From positions 372,001-436,000 of the forward strand of contig CBDAQZ010000004.1 of the NCBI GenBank assembly GCA_965199335.1: 64,000 nucleotides of DNA. Direction: 5' to 3'. Positions 39,806 through 48,809 of the stretch are shown in pieces. Below the pieces are notes generated by a model that did not search any database, had not been told where the DNA came from, and saw only the letters and a list, made by a program, of their open reading frames with translations. Position numbers and translations under genes: made by a program. This DNA comes from CBDAQV01 sp965199335. Lineage in GTDB: Bacteria; Pseudomonadota; Alphaproteobacteria; CALMVH01. Each line of letters opens with the position of its first letter. The first letter of the stretch is position 1.

Positions 39806-41812
39806 CTATTGGCGCGCTTTTACCGGCGCGACCGTCGAAGGATGTGCCTTCGGGGCGTCCTTAACGTCCTTCAGTTCCTGCGCGCAGTCGGAATCCTCGG
39901 CCAGGCCGGGATCGATGAAGGCCAGCAACGAGCCCACCGGCGTCAACAGAACGCCCAGCGCCACCGCCGCCGCGCCGCGTTCCACCAGCACCGTCGTATC
40001 CAGCCCGAATTCGGGATGCTTGAACGTGCCGTCGATATGGATCGGAGTCGGCGCGGCAAGCAGAGCCGGGCTTTTCTGCTCCGCCGTCAGCTTCAGGCCG
40101 AGCCGCTCGTTCTTCAGGTCGATGTCGCCCTGGCCCGTGACCAGAGTGCTGTCGGTATCGATCACGAACACGCTGGGTTTCATCAGACCCTGCGTCACGT
40201 CGAAGGATGTCGCGATGCAACGGATCGGAATCAGCTTGTCCTGCGTCACCTCGATGCGGAGCGCCTCGCCGATGTCGAGGCCGATGGCCGCCACCGCCAG
40301 GTCGCTGACCTGGCCCTTGCTCATCACCAGGCCGACGGTACCATTGGCGTTGCCCAGCGATTCACGCACCGAATTGCCCGGCGCCTTCAGCTGGATCCGG
40401 CCGCCCAGCGTACCCTGCCCCTTGTCGCCGAATCCGGCCTTGTCCAGGAATTCGGAAACGTGGAAGTCGCTGAAGCGGATGTCGTAATCGGTAGTCACGT
40501 CGTCGCGCTGCGCGTCGATGGTGATGTGCGATTTGATCTGGCCGCCCGCCACGCCCATGTTGAGCGGGTCGAGTTCCAGAACGCCATGGTTCAGCTTGAC
40601 GTGCAGGTCGACCTTGTCCAGCGGCAGGCCGGGCGCCAGCACGCTGGCCACCTTCCAGTCGACATCGGCATCGACGCTGCGCACCTTGCCTAGCGACAGC
40701 TTGGCATCGGGCAGGATACGCGGGTCGGCATCATAGGCCGCCTTTGCTTTCTTCTGCTCCTCGCTCTGCGCGCCGGGCTGGGTGGCGGCCGCGGGCGGAA
40801 TACCGATCAACGGGCCGATATCCTTGAAGTCCAGCTTGTTGGAGATCAGCTGGCCGGTAATGAACAGCTTGTCGCCTGTCTGTACCTCCAGCGATCCGCC
40901 CAGGTCGCTGCCGCCGACCGTGCCGGCGAACTTCTCGTATTCCCAGGCCCCTTCCTTGTGGAACAGATGCCCCTTGATGTGATAGGGCGGCGTTTCAGGC
41001 GCGGGGATGTTCAGCAGCGGGAACAGCTCGCCGGCGCTTGGGCCCTGCAGTTCAAGCATCGCGTCGATGCCGGACAGGCTGGTCGGATCGGTGACCGCCC
41101 CATCCAGGTGCACGCGCGTGTGAAGCAGCGTCACATCGACGTTCAGCGGATAGGGCTTGGTGGTACTGGTAAGGTCCAGCAGCGGACCGCCGCTGGCCTT
41201 GATCGTCAGCGCCCCGTTCTGCAGCGTGCCCTTGCCGGTCAGGGTGAAGCCCGTCTTGCCGGTGGCATGGCCGTCGCCGCCATTGCCCTCGATGGTCGAC
41301 ACGTTACCCTTGAGCGCCATCCCCTTGACCGCGTCCTTGTAATCGATCACGCCGTCCTGGATCTCCAGCAGGCCGATCTCGGGCAGGCTGGAGCGTTTGG
41401 TCGGCTTGTCGGGATTGTCCGGCGGCGTCCAGTTGGCTTCACCGACCGCAACGCGGCGCAGCGTCAGGTCGGGCTTGGTGACGATGATCTCGGGAAACGA
41501 CAGATGCCCCTTCAGCAGCTGCATCATGTCGATCTGTATCTTGACGTTTTCGATGCTGGCCAGCTGCTTGTCGGCATCCGGCCCCTTCCAGTTGGGATTG
41601 CTGACCACTATGCCGCCGACATCGAACGTGGTCACTCGACCCAGATCGGCGTGCAGGTCGCCGTCGATCTTGATATCCTGCCCCGTCCCGTGCGAAAGCT
41701 GGGCTTCCAGTACCGGTTTGAACCAGTTCCAGTTCCAGAAGAAGACCAGGGCGACAATGCCGACCACCAGCACGAGCAGGATAGAAGACCAGATTTTACG
41801 CGCGAGGGACAA
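39806..41812 (-). CDS. AsmA-family protein
   Basis: This large AsmA-like protein (about 668 aa) has one N-terminal membrane helix (KIWSSILLVLVVGIVALVFFW) and a long beta-rich periplasmic region. Conserved AsmA segments include an N-terminal LSHGTGQDIKIDGDLHADLG and the C-terminal LDKAGFGDKGQGTLGGRIQLKAPG. AsmA-like proteins help lipid trafficking or envelope assembly. Only non-ATG starts fit: TTG at 41812 with GGAGG 4 nt upstream (chosen), or TTG at 41845. Convergent with msrA, with 1 nt between stops. Confidence 0.9.
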   Translation of the reverse strand: MSLARKIWSSILLVLVVGIVALVFFWNWNWFKPVLEAQLSHGTGQDIKIDGDLHADLGRVTTFDVGGIVVSNPNWKGPDADKQLASIENVKIQIDMMQLLKGHLSFPEIIVTKPDLTLRRVAVGEANWTPPDNPDKPTKRSSLPEIGLLEIQDGVIDYKDAVKGMALKGNVSTIEGNGGDGHATGKTGFTLTGKGTLQNGALTIKASGGPLLDLTSTTKPYPLNVDVTLLHTRVHLDGAVTDPTSLSGIDAMLELQGPSAGELFPLLNIPAPETPPYHIKGHLFHKEGAWEYEKFAGTVGGSDLGGSLEVQTGDKLFITGQLISNKLDFKDIGPLIGIPPAAATQPGAQSEEQKKAKAAYDADPRILPDAKLSLGKVRSVDADVDWKVASVLAPGLPLDKVDLHVKLNHGVLELDPLNMGVAGGQIKSHITIDAQRDDVTTDYDIRFSDFHVSEFLDKAGFGDKGQGTLGGRIQLKAPGNSVRESLGNANGTVGLVMSKGQVSDLAVAAIGLDIGEALRIEVTQDKLIPIRCIATSFDVTQGLMKPSVFVIDTDSTLVTGQGDIDLKNERLGLKLTAEQKSPALLAAPTPIHIDGTFKHPEFGLDTTVLVERGAAAVALGVLLTPVGSLLAFIDPGLAEDSDCAQELKDVKDAPKAHPSTVAPVKARQ

Positions 41813-41901
41813 TAAACCTCCAGCACGCGGGAATTCCCGCGCCAATGATATGATTTTTATTGTGAACGCCCCACGGCCTGGCTTGTTCCGGTTATGACGT
41901 C

Positions 41902-42081
41902 ATGATCAACAACGCAAAGCTGTGGACGGCGGCGGTCTATGTCCTGTTGATCGCCTTCGCCGCGACGGTGCCGGTCTGGTCCTACAGCGTCGCCTGGGGC
42001 GACCACCCGAGCGAACTGATCGGCGCGGCGTTGATCGTGGTGCTGCTGCGTATCCTGCTTATGCGCGGCGCGCTCGGGTAA
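41902..42081 (+). CDS. Small two-helix membrane protein (59 aa)
   Basis: A 59-codon frame starting MINNAKLWTAAVYVLL encodes two hydrophobic segments (LWTAAVYVLLIAFAATVPVW and ELIGAALIVVLLRILLM) joined by a short polar loop. It starts just downstream of the AsmA promoter on the opposite strand and its last 23 nt overlap the 3' end of the aminotransferase gene. Codon choice is GC-rich like its neighbours. No homology is recognised; the clean two-helix pattern supports a real gene. Confidence 0.55.
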   Translation: MINNAKLWTAAVYVLLIAFAATVPVWSYSVAWGDHPSELIGAALIVVLLRILLMRGALG

Positions 42082-42955
42082 CGCCGCCGTTTTCCCGAGC
42101 CTGCGGCAAGCGCGCACTGAATTGCCGCCGCACTGCCGAGAACACCTGTCCCTCCATCGTCGTCGGCAGGATATGATCGTCGATCTGCCGTACCGGCATC
42201 AGCTCGGCGATGCTGCCGGTCGTGAACGCTTCGCTCGCCCGCATCAGGTCGGCGGGAAACAGCGACCGCTGCGTCACCTGCAGGTTCAGGTCGGCGGCGA
42301 TTTCCAGTATTACCTTGCGCGTGATGCCGTGCAGCATGTCCTTGTCCGGCGTGCACAGCACCCCGTCGACGACGCAGAAGAAATTGGCACGCGTGACTTC
42401 GGTTATGTAGCCGTCTCGGTGCGTAAACAATATGTCGTCCCATTCCGACCCTGCTGCCTGCAAGGCGATGAAACCCTGCATGTAGCCGGTCGATTTTATC
42501 GACGGCAGGGCGCGCTCGCAGGGCACGATCTTCAACCGCTGGCCCCGGCGATAGGCATCGAGGCCGTAGGGCGCTTCCGAGTGGGCGGGCCTCACCATAT
42601 CCTCGAAGATCATGAGATGAGGCGCGAAGTCGTGATCGCCGCCGAGGCCGGACAGGGCCGCGCGGCTTTCGCCGGCGGTGAAATAGAATTTCAGTGCGCT
42701 GTGCGGAAACTCGTTGGCCGCGCAGAGGCGCTCCACGATGCCGGCAAGGTCGGACAGCGACACGGGCAAGGTCAAACCCAGCGCCGCGGCGCCGCCCTGC
42801 AGCCGCGCCAGATGATCGTCGAGCCGGAACGGTACGCCGCCATACACTCGCACCAGTTCGAAGATCGCAAGCCCGCGATTGAATCCGAAATCGGCCGGGG
42901 AAACGGCTATGTCTTTTCTATCGACCAGCGCGTTGTCGTAATAGGCGATCGCCAC
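42059..42955 (-). CDS. Class IV aminotransferase (PLP)
   Basis: This 298-aa fold-type IV PLP enzyme covers branched-chain or D-amino-acid aminotransferase or aminodeoxychorismate lyase-like functions. Visible are the FGFNRGLAIFELVRVYGGVPFRLDDHLARL N-terminal block, the PLP Lys154 in PSIKSTGYMQG, and EVTRANFFCVVDGVL. Substrate is not decidable by eye. The start is GTG 42955 with AGGAAGG 7 nt upstream. Its 3' end overlaps the small membrane protein gene on the other strand. Confidence 0.9.
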   Translation of the reverse strand: MAIAYYDNALVDRKDIAVSPADFGFNRGLAIFELVRVYGGVPFRLDDHLARLQGGAAALGLTLPVSLSDLAGIVERLCAANEFPHSALKFYFTAGESRAALSGLGGDHDFAPHLMIFEDMVRPAHSEAPYGLDAYRRGQRLKIVPCERALPSIKSTGYMQGFIALQAAGSEWDDILFTHRDGYITEVTRANFFCVVDGVLCTPDKDMLHGITRKVILEIAADLNLQVTQRSLFPADLMRASEAFTTGSIAELMPVRQIDDHILPTTMEGQVFSAVRRQFSARLPQARENGGVTRARRA

Positions 42956-42974
42956 GGCGCATCCTTCCTGCGGA

Positions 42975-43871
42975 TCAGACCTCCTGGCCGCTTGCCGGCA
43001 AGGCAGGTTTCCGTTTCAGGATAGCCGCATTCAGCTCGCCGCCCAAAATGAAAATGGCGGCAGTCAGATAGAAGAACAGCAGGGTGATGATGACACCGCC
43101 GAGGCTGCCGTAGGTCGCGCCGTAATGGGAAAACTTCCCGATGTAGTATGAGAACGCGGTCGCCATCAGCGTCCAGAACAATGTGGTGAACACGGCCCCC
43201 GGCACGATGGCGCTCCACGCGACGCGCTGCCCCGGCAGCCAGCGGTGCATCAGCACCAGCGCCGCCGTCAGCAGCACCAGCCCCAGGCAGTAGCGTCCGA
43301 TCTGCAGCAGCGGGGCGATGCGCGGGATCGGGTTGGCGACGTCGATCTCGGTGAACAAATAGTCGGCCGCCTGCAACAGATAGGGCGCCAGGATGATGAG
43401 CACCGACAGCAGGAAGATGATCACCACGCCGCCGATGACGAACAGAAAGCTTTGCAGCTTGCGCAGCACGTAGTGGCGCGCCTCGCTACCGGAATAGGCG
43501 CGGTTGAGGGCAAGGCGCAGCGCATCGACGCCCGACGAGGCCGACCATATCGTGGTGGCAAGGCCCAGGGTCAGCAGACCGTGACGCGGTGTCGATGTCA
43601 CTTGGCGCACGACGGGGACCAGCGTGTCGGCCACGTCCTTCGGCACGTAGTCGGTGATGTAGTCGATGAACTGGCCAATGGTCTCGGCGCTGCCGATCAT
43701 CCCGCCGAGCGAGGTCAGGAAGACCAGAAACGGAAACAGCGCGAACATCGCCGTATAGGCGATGTAGCCGCTGATCTCGAACCCGTCCTTGCGGCTCATC
43801 TCCATGATGGAATCATATAGCAGGCGCACCGATGCCAGTGCCGCCTCGCCGATTGCTTTCAGGAAAAACAT
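42975..43871 (-). CDS. YihY/BrkB-family inner-membrane protein
   Basis: This 298-aa protein has about six membrane helices of the YihY (formerly ribonuclease BN) family. Signatures are the GYIAYTAMFALFPFLVFLTSLGGM N-terminal helix, WSASSGVDALRLALNRAY and the end YGSLGGVIITLLFFYLTAAIFILGGELNAAI. It ends 19 nt before the aminotransferase start on the same strand, so the two may be cotranscribed. Molecular function is unknown. Confidence 0.93.
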   Translation of the reverse strand: MFFLKAIGEAALASVRLLYDSIMEMSRKDGFEISGYIAYTAMFALFPFLVFLTSLGGMIGSAETIGQFIDYITDYVPKDVADTLVPVVRQVTSTPRHGLLTLGLATTIWSASSGVDALRLALNRAYSGSEARHYVLRKLQSFLFVIGGVVIIFLLSVLIILAPYLLQAADYLFTEIDVANPIPRIAPLLQIGRYCLGLVLLTAALVLMHRWLPGQRVAWSAIVPGAVFTTLFWTLMATAFSYYIGKFSHYGATYGSLGGVIITLLFFYLTAAIFILGGELNAAILKRKPALPASGQEV

Positions 43872-43913
43872 GTTTCGTCCCGGTTGACGATCCTGCCGAA
43901 TATACCGGCGCGC

Positions 43914-44771
43914 CTAATGCGGGGTGCCTGCGGCAGGTGGCGGGGGCAAAATGGTCGCGGGCGTGGCCGGCGGCGTCGGCATTGGAGGCATGCCGATCAT
44001 AGGCGGTGCCAGCGGGTTGTTGCTGGTCGATTGCGGCGTCGTCGGGATCGGCGCCTCGAAGCCGGTCAGGCCGGGCGTCGGAATATCCGGCGTCGCATCC
44101 TGGCGCTGCCCGGGGACGGCCATCCACTTGCCGTTCTGCAAGCGCACGGCCTTCACGTAGCTGGCGCTCTGCTGCCCGCCCACGCTCTTCAGCGTCGACC
44201 ATTGCGTCAGGGGCAGCGATGCGTAATCGACCTTGGCCAGCGGCGGCGAGAGCAGGCCGGCGGCGTCGATCAGGTAAACCACGGTGGACACCATCAGGCA
44301 GAAAAGCCCGACGCCGAAGATCGACGTGCCGACCATCAGCGCGGTCAGGCCGGAACGCTGGAACGGGATCAGCTTGGGGCCGACCTCGGGAAACACCTTG
44401 TTCGGGTTTTGCGGCTCGGTTCCTTCGGGCAGCAGGATGGCGGTGTAGATGCCGGTGGTGCTTTTCTTCACCTCCAGGACCCGGCGGGCCATCTGCACGC
44501 AGGCGGAGGCCGAGGGATCCCTTTCCAGCGCGGACAGTATGCCGGGCAGATAGGCCCGGTGGGATCCACCTTCATGCGCCTCGAAGATATAACCGCCGGC
44601 ATAGGGCGCGACGTAATAGCCCGAATTGGTCAGCGAGTCGAAATGGTGTTCGATGAACCCGCGCGCGAAGGCGATGGCATCCTGCTTGCGCAGCGTGCCT
44701 TCCAGGAAGTCGATGACGACCCTGTAGGGCAGCGAGGTATCGTCGATATGAACGGGTGCTGACTTGGCCAT
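43914..44771 (-). CDS. Unknown membrane protein of the secretin cluster
   Basis: This 285-aa protein has a cytosolic-looking first half (about 1-140, with an acidic/aromatic domain including AFARGFIEHHFDSLTNSGYY), one membrane helix (about 141-170: SGLTALMVGTSIFGVGLFCL and following) and a Pro/Ala-rich periplasmic tail. The bitopic layout resembles PilO/GspL-type assembly platform partners, but I see no diagnostic motif. Its ATG overlaps the secretin stop by 1 nt (TAATG), so it belongs to the same operon. Confidence 0.7.
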   Translation of the reverse strand: MAKSAPVHIDDTSLPYRVVIDFLEGTLRKQDAIAFARGFIEHHFDSLTNSGYYVAPYAGGYIFEAHEGGSHRAYLPGILSALERDPSASACVQMARRVLEVKKSTTGIYTAILLPEGTEPQNPNKVFPEVGPKLIPFQRSGLTALMVGTSIFGVGLFCLMVSTVVYLIDAAGLLSPPLAKVDYASLPLTQWSTLKSVGGQQSASYVKAVRLQNGKWMAVPGQRQDATPDIPTPGLTGFEAPIPTTPQSTSNNPLAPPMIGMPPMPTPPATPATILPPPPAAGTPH

Positions 44772-46786
44772 TACTGTTGCTGTGGTGCGGGCTGAACGAG
44801 GATCTTCCCGACAAGTCCGTCGAAATAGCTGCTGGAGCCATTGCCACCGGTGACAAGCGAGGTGGGAGTCGCCTGGACGGGCGTGTCGTTGCTTGCGGAA
44901 GGACGGGTGGGCGGGATGATCGCGGGTGGCGGCGGCGGCACGTTCTGGGGCATCGGTGCCGGCGGCGTCGGGATCGGCGCCCCATGTCCGGCCATCGGCG
45001 CAGGAGTTGCCTGCGGCATCGGCGGTGCGATCACGACCGGAACCTGGCCCGCGCTGCTCATGCTCTGCTGCACGATCTTGGCCGCGGGTTTTTCTTCGGC
45101 CGGCATGGGCGGGCCCTTTTCGGGCAGCGGCTTGGCGCTGGAAACCGTGGTCGTGGGCGATGCCGCCATCTCGTTGCCGTCAAGCTCGTACACCGTCACG
45201 AACGGGCGCAGGATGACGAACAGGGCGGTACGGTCGGTTTCCGAATTGTCGCTGCCCAGCGACCAGAATTCGAGCGGGGCGGAACGGTCGTCGCTCTTGG
45301 CGATCTTGGTCACGCCGCCAAGGATGACGGTCTCGCCGGCCGCGACGCGCACTAGGTCCGTCAGCTCGCGGTTCGATGTGACGGGGCGTTCGATGTTGCC
45401 GAACGACGTACCCGAAGGCAGGCTGAGGAAGCTCTCGATATCCTCGACGTTCAGCGACACGTCCACCGTCACGATGCCGCTGGCGGCGTCGAAATTGGGC
45501 GTGAGGTCGAGCGTCAGGCCGGTATCCACGGTTTCGAACTGCACGCTGCTCGATGTATTCGAGGTGTTGCCGCCGGTCGTGGCGTTGGAAGTGATCTGGG
45601 CGACATAGGGCGTCTCGCCACCGTCGCGCAAGTGGACCGGCTGGCCGGCCAGTGTGCGAAGCTCGACGTTCTGGTCGGTGCTGGTGGTGCCGAATTCAGA
45701 CAGCAGGCCGATGGCCGCCGTCAGGCTTAGCTTGCCGATGCTGGCTTCCGCCACAAGGCCGGGCACGGAGCTGAGCAGGCCGGATACGCCGGCGCTGCCT
45801 TCGGTCGTGGCGCCCGTGCTGGTCGCGGTCGACGACGTGCCGCTGCTGAGCACGCCCGTCGCCGAGCCGAGGCCGGTCAGTGTGCTGGCGCCGATGTTGT
45901 AGGCAGTGTCGCCGGGTCCGACGGTAACGCTGGAAGGTACGGCGCCCGACGTTGTACTTGTAGTGGTCGAGCCTGTGGTGCTGCTTGTCCCCGTCGAGCT
46001 GGAACTGCTTCCTGAGCTAGCGCCTGAGAATGGCACGTTCTTGGTCGCGGCGAGGGTGAAGTTGCTCCAGTCGAAACCACGGCGCGCGGCTTCGTTCATG
46101 GCGACGCGCACCAGGGCGACCTGCAGCGTGACCTCGCTCATGTTGAGCGCGAGGCGGCGCAGAAACGGCGCGATCAGTTCCTCGTTCGATTCGGGCGATG
46201 CGGAATACGTCACCTGCCCGGCATAGAGCGAGGATACGATATCCTGCGCGCCAAGCGATTCCAGCTGGCCTTCCACGACGCCGATGACTTCGTCGTTCTG
46301 CGGCACCTTGACGGTGTAGCGCTGCAACGGCGCGAGGTAGAGCGTGTCGTTGTTCCACCACGAGGCGATGCTCATGCCCATCTGCAGGCGGGCCAGCAAT
46401 TCGTCGACCGTGCCCTCGAAACGGCGGAACGGCAGGCGGCGGGAGCCGATATCGTCGGCGTTGGCCGCGGTATCCCAGGAATACGAAACGGAAAGACCCT
46501 GGCTTTCCAGGATGACGATCAGATCGTCCAGCGTCGCGGCACCGCCCGGCATCGTGACGTCGAGATGCTTCTTGCCGACATTGGCAGGCACCGCCGTATG
46601 CAATGGCTGCGACAGGAAGAACCGTCCCGGCAGGTGCACGGTCGTGATGGCGGGCTTGTTGTCCCACTCCGACTCGCGCTGCTTAACAGCTTCATCGCTT
46701 TTGACGAAACTGCGCTTGGGAAGATCGCCCGCGCAGTTCGCCAGCAAGCTAATGCTTGCAACCGCCGATACGATGTACCGTTTCAT
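44771..46786 (-). CDS. Secretin-type outer-membrane lipoprotein (type IVb pilus PilN-like)
   Basis: This 671-aa protein has a lipoprotein signal with lipobox LLANCAGD. N-terminal secretin N-domains lie at about 60-230 (LDDLIVILESQGLSVSYSWD). A secretin core follows, with LTLDLTPNFDAASGIVTVDVSLNV and VAAGETVILGGVTK as in PilN/GspD. Between them is a Ser/Thr/Gly-rich insert (about 250-330), and the C-terminus beyond 560 is Pro-rich. Secretins form the outer-membrane gate for pili or secreted proteins. No ATPase, pilin or prepilin peptidase is in the window, so the system may continue elsewhere. Confidence 0.87.
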   Translation of the reverse strand: MKRYIVSAVASISLLANCAGDLPKRSFVKSDEAVKQRESEWDNKPAITTVHLPGRFFLSQPLHTAVPANVGKKHLDVTMPGGAATLDDLIVILESQGLSVSYSWDTAANADDIGSRRLPFRRFEGTVDELLARLQMGMSIASWWNNDTLYLAPLQRYTVKVPQNDEVIGVVEGQLESLGAQDIVSSLYAGQVTYSASPESNEELIAPFLRRLALNMSEVTLQVALVRVAMNEAARRGFDWSNFTLAATKNVPFSGASSGSSSSSTGTSSTTGSTTTSTTSGAVPSSVTVGPGDTAYNIGASTLTGLGSATGVLSSGTSSTATSTGATTEGSAGVSGLLSSVPGLVAEASIGKLSLTAAIGLLSEFGTTSTDQNVELRTLAGQPVHLRDGGETPYVAQITSNATTGGNTSNTSSSVQFETVDTGLTLDLTPNFDAASGIVTVDVSLNVEDIESFLSLPSGTSFGNIERPVTSNRELTDLVRVAAGETVILGGVTKIAKSDDRSAPLEFWSLGSDNSETDRTALFVILRPFVTVYELDGNEMAASPTTTVSSAKPLPEKGPPMPAEEKPAAKIVQQSMSSAGQVPVVIAPPMPQATPAPMAGHGAPIPTPPAPMPQNVPPPPPAIIPPTRPSASNDTPVQATPTSLVTGGNGSSSYFDGLVGKILVQPAPQQQ

Positions 46787-47435
46787 TTTGGTTTGCTTCC
46801 TTGGCATTCACGAAAAATGGTTTCTGGTCGGAGTCGCGGAACATGGCCTGGCCGTTGACGCAGGCGACGAACGTCGCTGCCTCCAGCTCCATGGTTGCGG
46901 GGTCAATCTGTCCGGGGGTGCCGGGCGCCCGTACGCCGCCGGGGCCGTTCAGGGCATCGGCGGGCATCGCCACCTGGACCTGCTTTATGACGGACATCTG
47001 GCTTTCCATCTGGTTCAGGCGCTGCTCGATCGCAGGCAGTTCCTGCTTCAGGGCCGCGTTATCGACCGGCTTGACGCTGGAGAATGGATTGACTTCGTCG
47101 GTGGCTGCCTTGGCCGGAGATGCGGGGGTGGTTGCTGCCGGCGTCGTTGCGCCCGGCGCTGCGGGAGTTGCGGCAGTCGTAGCGGCAGGTACGGCTCCTG
47201 CAGCGACGGGAGGCGTCGCCGTCGGCGGGGTTGCGACAGTTGCCGTGGTGCCCATGGCGGCGGGAGCCTGGGCGATTGAGGGCGATGTGGCGGCGCGCAT
47301 GGCGTTCTGCGCCGGAGTCGCCGGGGTGGTCGCGACCGTGGTCGTCTGTTGTGCAAGGGCCGGCACGAGGGTGCCGCCCCATACGATCGCCACGCCGAGG
47401 GTGGTCACCCGGAAAGCATGTGCGAACGACGACAT
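46749..47435 (-). CDS. Unknown Pro/Ala/Thr-rich exported protein upstream of the secretin
   Basis: This 228-aa protein has a signal peptide (RVTTLGVAIVWGGTLVPALAQ), then a low-complexity Ala/Pro/Thr region (about 25-105), then a short coiled coil (NAALKQELPAIEQRLNQMES) and a C-terminal domain with two Cys (FVACVNGQAM and GGCKH). Its 3' end overlaps the secretin start by 38 nt. It may be a periplasmic connector (PilP-like in position), but sequence similarity is not evident. A start at 47447 is also possible. Confidence 0.7.
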   Translation of the reverse strand: MSSFAHAFRVTTLGVAIVWGGTLVPALAQQTTTVATTPATPAQNAMRAATSPSIAQAPAAMGTTATVATPPTATPPVAAGAVPAATTAATPAAPGATTPAATTPASPAKAATDEVNPFSSVKPVDNAALKQELPAIEQRLNQMESQMSVIKQVQVAMPADALNGPGGVRAPGTPGQIDPATMELEAATFVACVNGQAMFRDSDQKPFFVNAKEANQNETVHRIGGCKH

Positions 47436-47606
47436 GGTTTGATTCATCCCTTTCGACCTCGACCCTATTGTTTTTCCCCCGTTAGCCTCGAGAGCTTAGG
47501 GAAAATTTAGATACTGTTGCCCTAACAGTTGTCGTGCATCATGCAAAGCATTAGTAAGTTAATCCTTAAGATTTTCGACAAATGCTAAGCACAAAGGATT
47601 TCTGCC

Positions 47607-48776
47607 ATGCCGCAATATGTCGTTCAAGTCCGGTCCAAAGGCGCAGTCAAGGCGATCGATATCAGCGCGGCAACGCCTGAGATCGCGAAGAAACTTGCCA
47701 AGCGATATGGTATCGTCCTTTCGGTCGGAAAAAAACGCGCGGCATTTTCCCCGCGCGGGCTCAGCGCCTCCGATCGTTACATTTTCCTGATCCGCCTTTC
47801 GACCATGCTCGCCTCCAAGGTCGGCTCCGCCGAAGCGCTGCGCCTGATCCGCGATTCCTTCCGCGGCAAGATCTCGGCGGTTGCCGGCACGATGCTGGAA
47901 CGGGTCGAGCTCGGCATGGATCTGCCGACCGCCTTGTGCGAGGACACCAAGAATTTCCCCCCGTCGCTGGCGATGATCGTCAAGGCCGGCGCGCAGACCG
48001 GGCAGACCTGGCGCGCGCTTCAGGAAGCCGCCGATTTCGAAAAGGAGATCAGCGACATCAAGAAGGGATCGAAGAACGGTATCCTTGGCGCGCTCGGCTC
48101 GTTCATGCTCGCCGGCATGGTCCTGGTCGCCAGTACCTTCTATGTCGGGCCCAAGGTCATGGACATGGGCCTGATGAAGGAAAACGCCGACAAGATCGAC
48201 AACTCGCTGGTCAATGCGCTGTCCTATGCCGGCGGCGCGTTCATGCTGATCGTGATGATCGTGTTCGCCGCGTTCTTCTGGCTGGCGACGTTCGGCCGCC
48301 GCTTCTTCCCGACCACCGCCGACAACATCATCACCAAGATCCCGTATTATTCCGAGATCGTGCTGGCGCAGGAGAACTACACCAACCTGTACCGCCTGTC
48401 GCTGATGGTGCGTTCCGGCGTGCGCATGGAGGAAGCGCTCAAGACCGCTTACGAGGCCTGCCGCCGCGGCGCGCTGAAGGAAGATTTCGGGCGCTCGATG
48501 CGGGCGCTGAAAAGCGGTCAGAAATGGGCGACCGGCATGACCATCCTGCACCCGACCGACCGCGCCGCGCTGATGCTGGCCGCCGACCGCGACCAGATCG
48601 CGACCAACCTCAACAATATCGCCGCGCAGTACAACGCGCTTTACAAGCAGCGCATCGGCGCCTTCACCCCGACCCTGCAGGTCATGTCGGCCTTCGCGAT
48701 GTCGCTGTCCGGCTTCGTGCTGTTCGGCCAGACCGTGATGCCGATGCTGCAGCTGTCGGCGAACATGATGAATTGA
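47607..48776 (+). CDS. GspF/PilC-type inner-membrane platform protein
   Basis: This 389-aa type II secretion F-domain protein has two F-domains (about 55-180 and 250-375) separated and followed by membrane helices. Segments include FLIRLSTMLASKVGSAEALR, LSLMVRSGVRMEEALKTAYEA and a terminal FAMSLSGFVLFGQTVMPML. It is the inner-membrane platform of pili and type II-like systems. It is divergent from the secretin operon across 171 bp. With the secretin it indicates a type IVb-like machine lacking visible ATPase and pilin genes here. Confidence 0.88.
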   Translation: MPQYVVQVRSKGAVKAIDISAATPEIAKKLAKRYGIVLSVGKKRAAFSPRGLSASDRYIFLIRLSTMLASKVGSAEALRLIRDSFRGKISAVAGTMLERVELGMDLPTALCEDTKNFPPSLAMIVKAGAQTGQTWRALQEAADFEKEISDIKKGSKNGILGALGSFMLAGMVLVASTFYVGPKVMDMGLMKENADKIDNSLVNALSYAGGAFMLIVMIVFAAFFWLATFGRRFFPTTADNIITKIPYYSEIVLAQENYTNLYRLSLMVRSGVRMEEALKTAYEACRRGALKEDFGRSMRALKSGQKWATGMTILHPTDRAALMLAADRDQIATNLNNIAAQYNALYKQRIGAFTPTLQVMSAFAMSLSGFVLFGQTVMPMLQLSANMMN

Positions 48777-48782
48777 CGATCG

Positions 48783-48801
48783 CCTCCCCCAACGGGAGGG
48801 G
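48783..48801. terminator. GC-rich hairpin between convergent genes
   Basis: CCTCCC-ccaac-GGGAGG forms a 6-bp stem between the convergent GspF-like gene (stop 48776) and the dehydrogenase (stop at 48810). It could act in both directions. There is no T-run, so termination strength is uncertain. Confidence 0.45.
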
Positions 48802-48809
48802 AAGCTTCG

